A DNA stretch of 64,000 bases from Sphaerisporangium perillae (GTDB lineage Bacteria; Actinomycetota; Actinomycetes; Streptosporangiales; Streptosporangiaceae). This document shows positions 40,692-48,430 of the stretch, piece after piece. Position 1 is the stretch's first letter. Every line of letters starts with the position of its first letter. A program made the position numbers and the translations under genes. Where the stretch lies: NCBI RefSeq assembly GCF_023276435.1, contig NZ_JALLPO010000001.1, positions 277,591 through 341,590 on the forward strand, given 5' to 3'. The notes beneath the pieces are model-generated. The model ran no database searches. It was not told where the DNA came from and saw only the letters and a program-made list of their open reading frames with translations.

Positions 40692-41771
40692 ATGGGAGCT
40701 CGACGCCTGGCCGTCGTGTCGGCCGGGATCGGCGTGACCGTCATCCTGGCGGGGGCGGCCACGGCGGCTGTGGTGATGAACGCGGGCACCGGCACGGCGG
40801 CGCCGTCGAAATCGGCGGCGCGGCAGACGGCCGAGATCACGCGGGGAGACCTGGTCGACTCGACCTCGGTCGACGGCACACTGACGTACGCGGGGGAGCG
40901 CCGGGTCTACGCCGGAGCCGCCGGTACGGTGACCGCCGTCGCCCGCGAGGGGGCGACCGTCACCCGCGGCCACGCGCTGCTGAAGGTGGACCGCAAGCCG
41001 CTCGTGCTGATGTACGGCACGGTCCCCGTCTACCGGACGATGCGGCGCGGCGTCGTGGACGGCCCGGACATCCGGCAGCTGGAGGCCAACCTCAAGGCCC
41101 TCGGCTATGGGGACGACATGACGGTGGACGGTGAGTTCACCTATGCCACGGAGCTCGCCGTCCAGGAATGGCAGGACGACAGGGGGCTGGAAGAGACCGG
41201 CGCCGTGGACGCGAGCCAGGTGGCCTTCCTCGACGGCCCGGTACGGGTGTCGGCGGCGGACGTCGAGGTCGGCGACGCCGCGGGTCCGGGCACGCGCGCG
41301 CTCACGGTCACCTCGACCCGCCGCACTGTGCACGTGGACCTCGACACCGACCACCAGGGCATGGCGAAGAAGGGAGCGGCGGTGACGGTCGAGCTGCCCG
41401 GCGGGCGGCAGGTGAAGGGGACGATCAGCGACGTCGGCACGGTGGCGACCTCCTCCGGCCAGGAAGGCGACCCGGACAGCGGCGGTGCGACCATCGACGT
41501 GGAGATCGCGCTGAAGTCGGCGAAGACGGTCGGGCGGCTGGACCAGGCGCCGGTCTCGGTCAACATGGAGAGCGAGCGGGCGAAGGACGTGCTGTCGGTG
41601 CCGGTCGAGGCGCTGCTGGCGCTGGCCGAGGGCGGCTTCGGCGTGGAGGTCGTCGAGGGATCCTCCTCGCGCTACGTCGCGGTCGAGACGGGGACGTACG
41701 GCGGCGGGCGCGTCGAGATCTCCGGCCCCGGGCTGGCGGCGGGGATGAAGGTCGGGGTGCCGGGCCGGTGA
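40692..41771 (+). CDS. MacA/HlyD-like membrane fusion protein with peptidoglycan-binding domain
   Basis: AAGGAGG is ten bases upstream of ATG 40692; TTG 40689 is a possible alternative. The 359-residue protein has one helix ([21 protein letters not shown]), a lipoyl/barrel segment ([40 protein letters not shown]), a PG_binding_1 domain (about 120-175: [30 protein letters not shown]) and HlyD-like beta domains. In actinomycetes such proteins work with MacB-like ABC exporters without an outer membrane, spanning to the wall. It overlaps the ATPase gene by four bases. Confidence 0.9.
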   Translation: MGARRLAVVSAGIGVTVILAGAATAAVVMNAGTGTAAPSKSAARQTAEITRGDLVDSTSVDGTLTYAGERRVYAGAAGTVTAVAREGATVTRGHALLKVDRKPLVLMYGTVPVYRTMRRGVVDGPDIRQLEANLKALGYGDDMTVDGEFTYATELAVQEWQDDRGLEETGAVDASQVAFLDGPVRVSAADVEVGDAAGPGTRALTVTSTRRTVHVDLDTDHQGMAKKGAAVTVELPGGRQVKGTISDVGTVATSSGQEGDPDSGGATIDVEIALKSAKTVGRLDQAPVSVNMESERAKDVLSVPVEALLALAEGGFGVEVVEGSSSRYVAVETGTYGGGRVEISGPGLAAGMKVGVPGR

Positions 41772-42490
41772 CCGCCATCGTGGAGCTCACCGACGTCCGC
41801 AAGGTGTACGCGGGGCACGTGGAGGCGCTGCGCGGGGTGAGCGTGGTGGTCGAGCCGGGGGAGCTGCTGGCCATCGTCGGCCCATCGGGATCGGGCAAGT
41901 CGACGCTCCTGCACATGATCGGCACCCTGGACCGGCCCACGTCGGGCAGCGTCCGCATCGCCGGATACCAGGTCGGGGACCTGTCGGACCGGGAGCTGTC
42001 CGCGCTGCGGGCCCGGCGCCTCGGGTTCGTCTTCCAGCAGTTCCATCTGGCACCGGGGACGACCGCGCTGGACAACGTGGCCGACGGGTCGCTGTACAGC
42101 GGCCGTCCGCTGCGCGAGAGGCGGGAACGGGCCGCCGCCGCGCTGGAACGCGTGGGACTCGGGCACCGGCTCGGGCACAAGCCGCACCAGCTCTCCGGCG
42201 GGGAGCAGCAGCGGGTCGCCGTGGCCCGCGCGGTCGTCGGCGACCCTCCGCTGCTGCTCGCCGACGAGCCCACGGGCAACCTGGACTCGGCGGCGGGGGC
42301 GGAGGTGCTGGAGGTCCTGCGAACGCTGCACGCCTCCGGCACCACGGTGGCGATCATCACCCATGACATGGAGATCGCGGAGCGGATGCCCCGGAGGGTA
42401 CGGGTCAGGGACGGCCTGATCGCCGCCGACGACGGCCCCGCGTCCGCACGCCTGACCGGTGTCCGGACGAGTGAGGGGAGCGGCCGGTGA
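41768..42490 (+). CDS. MacB/LolD-like ABC transporter ATPase
   Basis: A 240-residue ATPase from GTG 41768, overlapping the fusion-protein stop (GTGA). Walker [11 protein letters not shown]-loop FVFQQFHL, signature [14 protein letters not shown], Walker [13 protein letters not shown] and His loop [10 protein letters not shown] are all intact, and the LolD/MacB-type PTGNLD is diagnostic. It energises the permease encoded next (four-base overlap). Confidence 0.95.
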   Translation: MTAIVELTDVRKVYAGHVEALRGVSVVVEPGELLAIVGPSGSGKSTLLHMIGTLDRPTSGSVRIAGYQVGDLSDRELSALRARRLGFVFQQFHLAPGTTALDNVADGSLYSGRPLRERRERAAAALERVGLGHRLGHKPHQLSGGEQQRVAVARAVVGDPPLLLADEPTGNLDSAAGAEVLEVLRTLHASGTTVAIITHDMEIAERMPRRVRVRDGLIAADDGPASARLTGVRTSEGSGR

Positions 42491-43872
42491 ACGGCCCGAT
42501 GACCGATGGGCGCGCGGACGGGACAGGGGCCGCGCGGGGGGACGGCACGGCGGGGGACCTGCCCGTGGACGAGACGGGAGGCGTGACGGAGGACGGCGTG
42601 GCGAGGGACGGCATGACGGGGGACGGCGTGGCGAGGGGCGGCGCGACGGGGGACCGGCGCGCGGATCGGCGCAGGAAGGGGCCGAGCCGGTTGGTGGCCG
42701 CGCGGCTGGCGCCCCGTGACGTGCTGCGGGTGGGTGCGGCGGGTCTGCGCACCCGGCCCGCCCGGGTCGTGCTGTCGGCGCTCGGTATCGCGATCGGCAT
42801 CGCCACAATGGTGGCCGTCATCGGCATCTCCTCCTCCTCCAAGGAGCAGCTGCTGCGCGAGCTGGACCGCCTGGGCACCAACCTGCTCACCGTCCAGCCC
42901 GGCCAGACCCTTTTCGGGGACGACGCCAAGCTGCCCGAGGAGTCGCTGGAGATGGTCCGGCGCATCGGCTCGGTGACCACGGCCGGCGCGACCGGCAAGA
43001 TCGACGCCACCGTCCGCAGGACCGACCGGATCTCCGAGGGGGTCACCGGTGGCATCGCCGTACAGGCGGCCGAGGAAGGACTGGCCGCCACGCTGGAAGG
43101 AACCGTCCGGAAGGGGACCTGGCTGAACGCGGCCATCGCCCGCCGGCCGGCCGTGGTGCTCGGGTCGGTCGCCGCGCAGCGGCTCGGCATCGACCGCGCG
43201 GGGCCGAAGGTCTGGATCGGGGGCCGCTGGTTCACGGTGGTCGGGATCCTCGACGCGATGCCGCTGGCACCGGAGATCGAGCGCTCCGCCCTGGTGGGCT
43301 GGCCCGCGGCCGAGCGGTACCTGGGCTTCGACGGGCATCCGACGACGATCTACGAGCGGTCGGCGGACGCCGCGGTGGAGGCGGTCGGGAGCGTGCTGCC
43401 GCGCACGGTGAACCCGGAGAACCCCGACGAGGTGCAGGTGAGCCGGCCGTCGGACGCGCTCGCGGCCAAGGCGGCGGCGTCGGGGGCCTTCACGAACCTC
43501 TTGCTCGGCCTCGGCGCGGTGGCGCTGCTGGTGGGCGGGGTCGGCGTGGCCAACACCATGGTGATCTCGGTGCTGGAGCGGCGGCGGGAGATCGGGCTGC
43601 GCCGCTCGCTCGGAGCGACGCGGGGCCAGGTGCGGCTGCAGTTCCTCACCGAGTCGCTCCTGCTGTCGCTGCTGGGCGGGGTGGCGGGCACGGCGCTGGG
43701 CGCCGGGGCCACGGCCGTGTATGCCCTGACGAAGGGCTGGCCGGCGGTGGTGCCCCCGTGGGCCATGGGGGGAGCGCTGGTGGCGACGCTGCTCATCGGC
43801 ACCATGGCCGGGATCTACCCCGCGATGCGCGCCGCCCGGCTCGCTCCCACGGTCGCGCTGGCAGGTACGTGA
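42487..43872 (+). CDS. MacB-like ABC permease with repetitive N-terminal extension
   Basis: The 461-residue protein has the MacB layout: one helix ([20 protein letters not shown]), a long extracytoplasmic MacB_PCD domain (about 115-335) and three C-terminal helices in an FtsX domain ([39 protein letters not shown] coupling region). Unusually, about 75 residues precede the first helix; they are Gly/Asp/Thr-rich and include two 10-residue repeats ([10 protein letters not shown] type). The start GTG 42487 lies within the ATPase stop. The core is normal and presumably functional. Confidence 0.92.
   Translation: MNGPMTDGRADGTGAARGDGTAGDLPVDETGGVTEDGVARDGMTGDGVARGGATGDRRADRRRKGPSRLVAARLAPRDVLRVGAAGLRTRPARVVLSALGIAIGIATMVAVIGISSSSKEQLLRELDRLGTNLLTVQPGQTLFGDDAKLPEESLEMVRRIGSVTTAGATGKIDATVRRTDRISEGVTGGIAVQAAEEGLAATLEGTVRKGTWLNAAIARRPAVVLGSVAAQRLGIDRAGPKVWIGGRWFTVVGILDAMPLAPEIERSALVGWPAAERYLGFDGHPTTIYERSADAAVEAVGSVLPRTVNPENPDEVQVSRPSDALAAKAAASGAFTNLLLGLGAVALLVGGVGVANTMVISVLERRREIGLRRSLGATRGQVRLQFLTESLLLSLLGGVAGTALGAGATAVYALTKGWPAVVPPWAMGGALVATLLIGTMAGIYPAMRAARLAPTVALAGT
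42591..42650 (+). repeat. two tandem 30-bp units in the permease N-terminus
   Basis: Units 42591-42620 and 42621-42650 start GGACGGCGTGGCGAGGG and differ at a few bases. They encode the repeated DGVAR-G-x-TG peptide. Confidence 0.8.
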
Positions 43873-43897
43873 GGCGCGCGCGACCGCCGGGAGAAAG

Positions 43898-43921
43898 GTG
43901 TCAAACGGCTGACGCGGGTAG
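43898..43921 (+). promoter_or_regulatory. candidate SigB-type promoter before the cupin gene
   Basis: GTGT (43898-43901), 14 bases, GGGTAG (43916-43921) fits GNNT-N14-16-GGGTAN. The cupin start is 130 bases downstream. Confidence 0.45.
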
Positions 43922-44050
43922 GCGTTGAACCGGGGTACGCATGGAGGTGAGCCTTCATTCGTCCCGCGTGACCAGTCCGGTCGGGTGTGGCGACCTCGGA
44001 AGCAGGGCGCGCACGCCGACCGGCCGTGCCGAACAAAAGGGGACACCGCG

Positions 44051-44383
44051 ATGCAGAAGTTCTCTCTCGTGGCCTTGGCCAGGCAGCAGTTGGAGCGCGC
44101 GACCGACTCCTCCGGAGGGCACGCGGCCGACACGGTCGTCGGCGGGCACGAACGCGTCCTGCGGCAGACGGTCCTCGCGCTCACGAAGGGCACCGAGCAG
44201 AGCGAGCACGAGCCCAACGGAGAGGCGACCCTGTTCGTGCTGTTCGGACGGGCGCGCGTGGTGGCCGGCGAGGTGTCCTGGGAGATCTCCGCGGGCGACC
44301 TGCTCCTGGTCCCCGACACCCGCCACCGCGTAGAGGCCCTGGAGGACTCCGCCCTCCTCCTGACCGTCGCCATACCCCGCTGA
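44051..44383 (+). CDS. small cupin-domain protein
   Basis: The 110-residue protein from ATG 44051 (AAAAGGGG upstream) is a single cupin barrel: LRQTVLALTKGTEQSEHEPN, EATLFVLFGRARVVAGEVSW, GDLLLVPDTRHRVEALEDSA. The first motif has only one of the two usual His (SEHEPN) but the second motif keeps HRVEA, so metal binding is uncertain. Such proteins are often small-molecule or redox binding modules. Monocistronic. Confidence 0.82.
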   Translation: MQKFSLVALARQQLERATDSSGGHAADTVVGGHERVLRQTVLALTKGTEQSEHEPNGEATLFVLFGRARVVAGEVSWEISAGDLLLVPDTRHRVEALEDSALLLTVAIPR

Positions 44384-44454
44384 CCGCCCCCGCCGCACTC
44401 AGGCGCCGTGGGCGGTGGGGGGATTGCTAGTGTTTTTGGGGATTCGTCAGGTGT

Positions 44455-44515
44455 GCCGGGAAGTCTGGTCGGCGACTTCCTTTGATTGCCCGCCGACATC
44501 CCGGGAGGTCCGCCG
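44455..44515 (+). promoter_or_regulatory. switch-like structured leader of the ion transporter
   Basis: Two mutually exclusive folds are visible. Fold 1: GGAAGTC (44459-44465) with GACTTCC (44474-44480), a 7-bp hairpin followed by TTTGATTG. Fold 2: CCGGGA (44456-44461) with TCCCGG (44499-44504) and, nested, GTCGGCG (44468-44474) with CGCCGAC (44491-44497); it pairs the first bases of the ribosome site GGGAGG (44503-44508). The ligand is unknown; the gene product suggests an ion. Confidence 0.5.
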
Positions 44516-45799
44516 GTGACCGCGATCGCGGCCGTCGTCATCTTCGTGGTCGCCTACGTCCTCATCGCCACCGAGCGGATCCACCGTACGGCGGCGGCGC
44601 TCGGCGGCGCGGGGCTGATGCTGCTGATCCATGCCGTGGACGGCCGGTCGGCGTTCTTCTCCGAGCACTCGGGCATCGACTGGAACGTCATCTTCCTGCT
44701 GCTCGGCATGATGATCATCGTTGGCGTGCTGAAGCAGACGGGCGTGTTCGAGTACGTCGCCATCTGGGCGGCCAAGCGGGCCAAGGGTAGGCCGTTCCGC
44801 CTGATGGTCATGCTCGTCCTGATCACTGCGGGCGCCTCGGCCCTGCTGGACAACGTCACGACCGTGCTGCTGATCGTCCCGGTGACGTTCCTGGTCTGCG
44901 ACCGGCTGGCGCTCCCGGTGGCGCCGTTCCTGATCGCCGAGGTCATGGCGTCCAACATCGGCGGCACCGCCACGCTGGTCGGGGACCCGCCGAACATCAT
45001 CATCGCGAGCCGGGCCGGGTTCACCTTCAACGACTTCCTCGTCCACCTGGCCCCGTTCATCGCCCTGCTCCTGGTCGTCTTCGTGGGCCTGTGCCGGTGG
45101 CTGTTCCGTGCCTCGTTCGTGTACGACCCCGGGCGCGCCGTGCAGATCATGAAGCTGAACGAGCGGGAGGCCATCCAGGACCGGCGCCTGCTGTGGCAGA
45201 GCCTCTCGGTGCTCGCCGTGGTGATCGTCGCGTTCGTGCTGCACCCGGTGCTGCACTACGAGCCCGCCGTCGTCGCGCTGCTGGGCGCCGGCCTGCTGCT
45301 CGCCGCGACCAGGGTCACCGTCGAGGAGGCGCTCCAGGACGTCGAGTGGGCCACGCTGGTGTTCTTCATGGGCCTGTTCGTCATGGTCGGCGCGCTGGTG
45401 GAGACCGGCGTCATCGGCCAGGTCTCGCAGGCCGCCGCCTCGGCCACCGAGGGCAGGCTGCTACCGGCCACGATGGGCCTGCTGGGCGGGTCGGCCGTGC
45501 TGTCGGCGATCGTGGACAACATCCCCTACGTCGCCACCATGAGCCCGATCGTCGCCGACCTGGTCCACGCGAGCGGCCCGCCCGGCGAGGTGCTGTGGTG
45601 GGCGCTGGCCCTCGGCGCCGACCTCGGGGGCAACGCGACCGCGGTCGGCGCGTCGGCCAACGTGGTCGTGCTCGGCATCGCCGCCCGCAACAACGTCCGC
45701 ATCAGCTTCTGGGAGTTCACGAAGTACGGCCTGGTCGTCACCGCCGTCACGGTCGGGCTGGCGGCGCCGTACCTGTGGCTCCGCTATCTCGCCGGTTAG
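44516..45799 (+). CDS. ArsB/NhaD/SLC13-type ion transporter
   Basis: GTG 44516 lies seven bases behind GGGAGG. The 427-residue protein has about 11 helices and the IT-superfamily features: LLDNVTTVLLIVPVTFLV, ASNIGGTATLVGDPPNIIIA (signature of ArsB/CitM/NhaD) and, in the second half, ILVDN-like SAIVDNIPYVATMSPIVADL and GADLGGNATAVGASANVVVL. Family members export arsenite or Na+, or import carboxylates; the substrate is not evident. No arsR or arsC is nearby. A structured leader precedes it and a CBS protein follows in the operon. Confidence 0.88.
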   Translation: MTAIAAVVIFVVAYVLIATERIHRTAAALGGAGLMLLIHAVDGRSAFFSEHSGIDWNVIFLLLGMMIIVGVLKQTGVFEYVAIWAAKRAKGRPFRLMVMLVLITAGASALLDNVTTVLLIVPVTFLVCDRLALPVAPFLIAEVMASNIGGTATLVGDPPNIIIASRAGFTFNDFLVHLAPFIALLLVVFVGLCRWLFRASFVYDPGRAVQIMKLNEREAIQDRRLLWQSLSVLAVVIVAFVLHPVLHYEPAVVALLGAGLLLAATRVTVEEALQDVEWATLVFFMGLFVMVGALVETGVIGQVSQAAASATEGRLLPATMGLLGGSAVLSAIVDNIPYVATMSPIVADLVHASGPPGEVLWWALALGADLGGNATAVGASANVVVLGIAARNNVRISFWEFTKYGLVVTAVTVGLAAPYLWLRYLAG

Positions 45800-45826
45800 G
45801 CTCGTTACGGGTGAAGGAGGTCTTCG

Positions 45827-46270
45827 GTGCACGCGCGCGATCTCGTGTCCGGCTTTCCCACGGTCACGGCCGACACCTCGGCGGTGGAGGCGGCCCGCCT
45901 GCTGGCCGAGCAGGACCTGCCCGGCCTGATCGTCGTCGGCGACGACGGCAGGCCGCTCTGCGTGCTGCCCGGCACGCAGGTGCTGCGGCTGGCCGTGCCG
46001 CGCTACTGCCAGGACGACCCGGCGCTCGCCCGCGTCATCGACGAGAGCCAGGCCGACCTGTTCGTGCGCGCGCTCGGCGGACGCACGGTGCGCGAGTGCC
46101 TGCCCGAGCAGCCGCGCGAGCTGCCGATCACCGACCCGGACGCGACGGTGCTGGAGGTGGCCGCGCTGATGGCCCGCACCCACAGCCCTCTGGTCGCCGT
46201 CGTCGACGGCGACCGGCTGCTGGGCGCGATCACCCTCCAGACGCTGCTCCACCGCGCGCTGGCCGTCTGA
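45827..46270 (+). CDS. CBS-domain pair protein
   Basis: GTG 45827 follows AAGGAGG by six bases. The 147-residue protein consists of two CBS motifs (ARDLVSGFPTVTADTSAVEA, LPGLIVVGDDGRPLCVLPG; PITDPDATVLEVAALMARTH, SPLVAVVDGDRLLGAITLQT), which form a Bateman module binding adenine nucleotides. It is 27 bases after the transporter gene and likely adjusts that transporter to the energy state or to a nucleotide messenger; this is inferred from the operon. Confidence 0.88.
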   Translation: MHARDLVSGFPTVTADTSAVEAARLLAEQDLPGLIVVGDDGRPLCVLPGTQVLRLAVPRYCQDDPALARVIDESQADLFVRALGGRTVRECLPEQPRELPITDPDATVLEVAALMARTHSPLVAVVDGDRLLGAITLQTLLHRALAV

Positions 46271-46289
46271 ACCTCGGTCCGGCGCGACG

Positions 46290-47462
46290 TCAGGTCAGGG
46301 TGGCCTCGCGGGGGTCCCAGGCGGCGGGCAGCGGATCGGGCTCTCGGGCCGTGGTGGACAGGCGCCGGAACTCGCCGTGCTCGGCGGACAGGGCGATCGC
46401 GTTCATGGCCTCCAGCACGTGTAGCGCCAGCGCCCCGGAGGCGCGGTGCGGCACGTTCCCGCGCAGCGCCCGGGCCATGTCGAGCACGCCGAGGCCCCGC
46501 CCGGCGGAGGTGCCCTCGACGGGCAGCTCGCGCCACTCCTTGTCACCCGCGCCGCGCACCCTGAGCGGGCCGGCGAAGGTGTTCGGATCGGGGAGCGACA
46601 GCATGCCCTCGGTGCCGATGATCTCGATCATCGTGATGTGGGCGGGCGAGTCGAAGCTGAACGTCGACGACGCGCTCGCCCCGCCGGTGAAGTCGAGCAG
46701 CGCCATGACGTGCGTGGGGACCTCCACCGCGAAACGGGTCCCGCCCTTCGGGCCCGACCCGATCACGCGGTGCGGCCGGGCCTGCCGTGCGGTGGCCGCG
46801 ACCTGGCACAGCGGCCCGAGCATCGCGACCAGCGCGGTGAGGTAGTACGGGCCGATGTCGAACAGCGGGCCCGCGCCGCGCTGGTACAGGAACTCGGGGT
46901 TGGGGTGCCACGATTCGGGGCCGGGGCTCTGCATCACGGCGGTGGCGGCGACCGGCGTGCCGATCAGTCCGGCCGCGAGGGCCCGCTTGGCCGACTGGAG
47001 TCCCGCGCCGAGGAAGGTGTCGGGCGCGTTGCCCACCCGAAGGCCCCGCTCGGCGGCCTCGGCCAGGAGCTTCTCGCCTTCCTCGGGGTCGAGCGTCAGC
47101 GGCTTCTCGCCGTACACGTGCTTGCCCGCGCGCAGGGCGGCGGTCGCGACGGCGGCGTGGGCGGCGGGGATCGTCAGGTTCACCACGATCTCGACCTCGG
47201 GGATGGCGAGGACGGTGCCGACGTCGCCGGACATCGGGACCCCGTGCTCCTGTGCCTTGGCCGCGGCGCGCGCGACGTCGAGGTCGGCGACGCCGAGCAC
47301 CCGGATGTCGGGGAAGGCGGTGAGATTGCGCAGGTAGGCGTCGCTGATCGCGCCTGCGCCCACCAGCGCGACCCCGACCGGGCCGCCGTTCGCGCCCGCC
47401 GCGGTCGCGGCCGCCTCCGAGGTCGCGTCGGCCTCGCCGGTCGTGCCGGTCCCGCCCGTCAT
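46290..47462 (-). CDS. Gfo/Idh/MocA-family oxidoreductase
   Basis: The 390-residue enzyme starts at ATG 47462, overlapping the isomerase stop by four bases. After an Ala/Gly/Thr-rich start come VGVALVGAGAISDAYLRNL (NAD(P)-binding GxGxxS), GKHVYGEKPLTLDPEEGEKL (the EKP motif of the family) and a C-terminal beta domain (FLYQRGAGPLFDIGPYYL, with the usual GG/DIG-HY pattern). It oxidises or reduces a sugar or inositol derivative with NAD(P). Cotranscription with a sugar-phosphate-isomerase-like protein indicates a carbohydrate degradation step pair. Confidence 0.9.
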   Translation of the reverse strand: MTGGTGTTGEADATSEAAATAAGANGGPVGVALVGAGAISDAYLRNLTAFPDIRVLGVADLDVARAAAKAQEHGVPMSGDVGTVLAIPEVEIVVNLTIPAAHAAVATAALRAGKHVYGEKPLTLDPEEGEKLLAEAAERGLRVGNAPDTFLGAGLQSAKRALAAGLIGTPVAATAVMQSPGPESWHPNPEFLYQRGAGPLFDIGPYYLTALVAMLGPLCQVAATARQARPHRVIGSGPKGGTRFAVEVPTHVMALLDFTGGASASSTFSFDSPAHITMIEIIGTEGMLSLPDPNTFAGPLRVRGAGDKEWRELPVEGTSAGRGLGVLDMARALRGNVPHRASGALALHVLEAMNAIALSAEHGEFRRLSTTAREPDPLPAAWDPREATLT

Positions 47463-48202
47463 GCGCGCTCCAGTCCGGTGAGGTAGGCGTGGCTCTCGGC
47501 GAGGGCGTCGTAGATGTCGGTGGCGCAGTCGTCGAGTTCGACGATGCGCCACGCGTCCGGGGCGGCGTCCAGGAAGTCGCGCACCGGCATGACCCCCTGG
47601 CCGACGGCGGTGTGCGGCTGCTCGGTGCCGCCGGGGCCGTCCTTGACGTGCAGGGCCAGGACGCGGTCGCCGAGGCGCCCGAGCAGTCCGGGCACGTCGG
47701 CGCCGCCCACGGCCGCCCAGTAGGTGTCGATCTCCAGGAACAGCTCGGGTGCGAGCAGGCCGGCGAGCACCTCGATGGCGTGGGCGCCGTCGATCCTCGG
47801 CTCGATCTCCCACCAGTGGTTGTGGTAGCCGAGCCGCATGCCGTACCGCGCGGCGTGCCCGGCCAGGCCGTTGAGGAGGTCGGCGGTGCGGGCGATCCCG
47901 TCGCGCGTGGTGAAGTCCTCGTGCGGGATGCCGCCGGGAATGATCACCAGGTCGGTGCCGATGGTGGCGACGGCGTCCAGGACGGCATCGGGCTCCTGCG
48001 AGAGCAGGGCGTAGGCGTGCGTGCTGGAGACGGTGAGCCCGAGGTCGTCGACGACCGTGCGGAAACCCTTGGGATCGTCGGTCGGGTCATAGGGCTCGAC
48101 GGCGCCGTAGCCGATGTCCGCTATCCGCCGTAATACCTGGTCACGATCGACCTTCATCTGATCACGTACGGTGTACAGCTGCACGCCCAGCGGCTTCACC
48201 AT
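47459..48202 (-). CDS. sugar phosphate isomerase/epimerase (AP-endonuclease-2 fold)
   Basis: The 247-residue TIM-barrel protein begins MVKPLGVQLYTVRDQMKVD (typical start of this group), followed by IADIGYGAVEPYD, GYHNHWWEIE (metal His), FLEIDTYWAAVGGADV and VELDDCATDI (metal acid). Members isomerise or epimerise sugars or break down inositol intermediates. AGGAGG is about 11 bases before ATG 48202. It is first in the operon with the oxidoreductase; an AT-rich repeat element 71 bases upstream may be the operator. Confidence 0.9.
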   Translation of the reverse strand: MVKPLGVQLYTVRDQMKVDRDQVLRRIADIGYGAVEPYDPTDDPKGFRTVVDDLGLTVSSTHAYALLSQEPDAVLDAVATIGTDLVIIPGGIPHEDFTTRDGIARTADLLNGLAGHAARYGMRLGYHNHWWEIEPRIDGAHAIEVLAGLLAPELFLEIDTYWAAVGGADVPGLLGRLGDRVLALHVKDGPGGTEQPHTAVGQGVMPVRDFLDAAPDAWRIVELDDCATDIYDALAESHAYLTGLERA

Positions 48203-48272
48203 CGGGGTAGGAACCTCCTGGTTCACGTGATGGAGTGCTCGTGCGGTGTGCGGCACCTGCACTCCGTAATCG

Positions 48273-48292
48273 GTACGTAAAACGTTAAAACG
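48273..48292 (-). promoter_or_regulatory. AT-rich operator/promoter candidate
   Basis: GTACGTAAAACGTTAAAACG contains two copies of TAAAACG and the palindrome AACGTT. It is the only AT-rich sequence upstream of the sugar operon, 71 bases before the start codon. Such sites bind LacI- or ROK-family repressors. Confidence 0.4.
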
Positions 48293-48430
48293 CCGCATTT
48301 CAAAGAACAATGGGTTATTTCCGCCGTGATGGGGAACCCGCCGGTCGCCATCACGCACGACCGGCGCGCGGCCGGGCGGAAAGAGCCGCGGCCGGACCCT
48401 CCGGTGCGGAGGATCCGGCCGCGAACGGTG

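Noticed and set aside
44051..44383. Start of the cupin at 43925 giving 152 residues
   Set aside because: The added 42 residues overlap the promoter-like region and show no cupin or signal features; ATG 44051 has a good ribosome site.
41560..44541. Very long open frame (nearly 1000 codons) on the minus strand across the MacAB-like genes
   Set aside because: It is antisense to three clear genes, of Arg/Ser/Pro-rich random-like composition; a result of high GC at third positions. The same applies to long antisense frames at 14633-16240 and 48758-51007.
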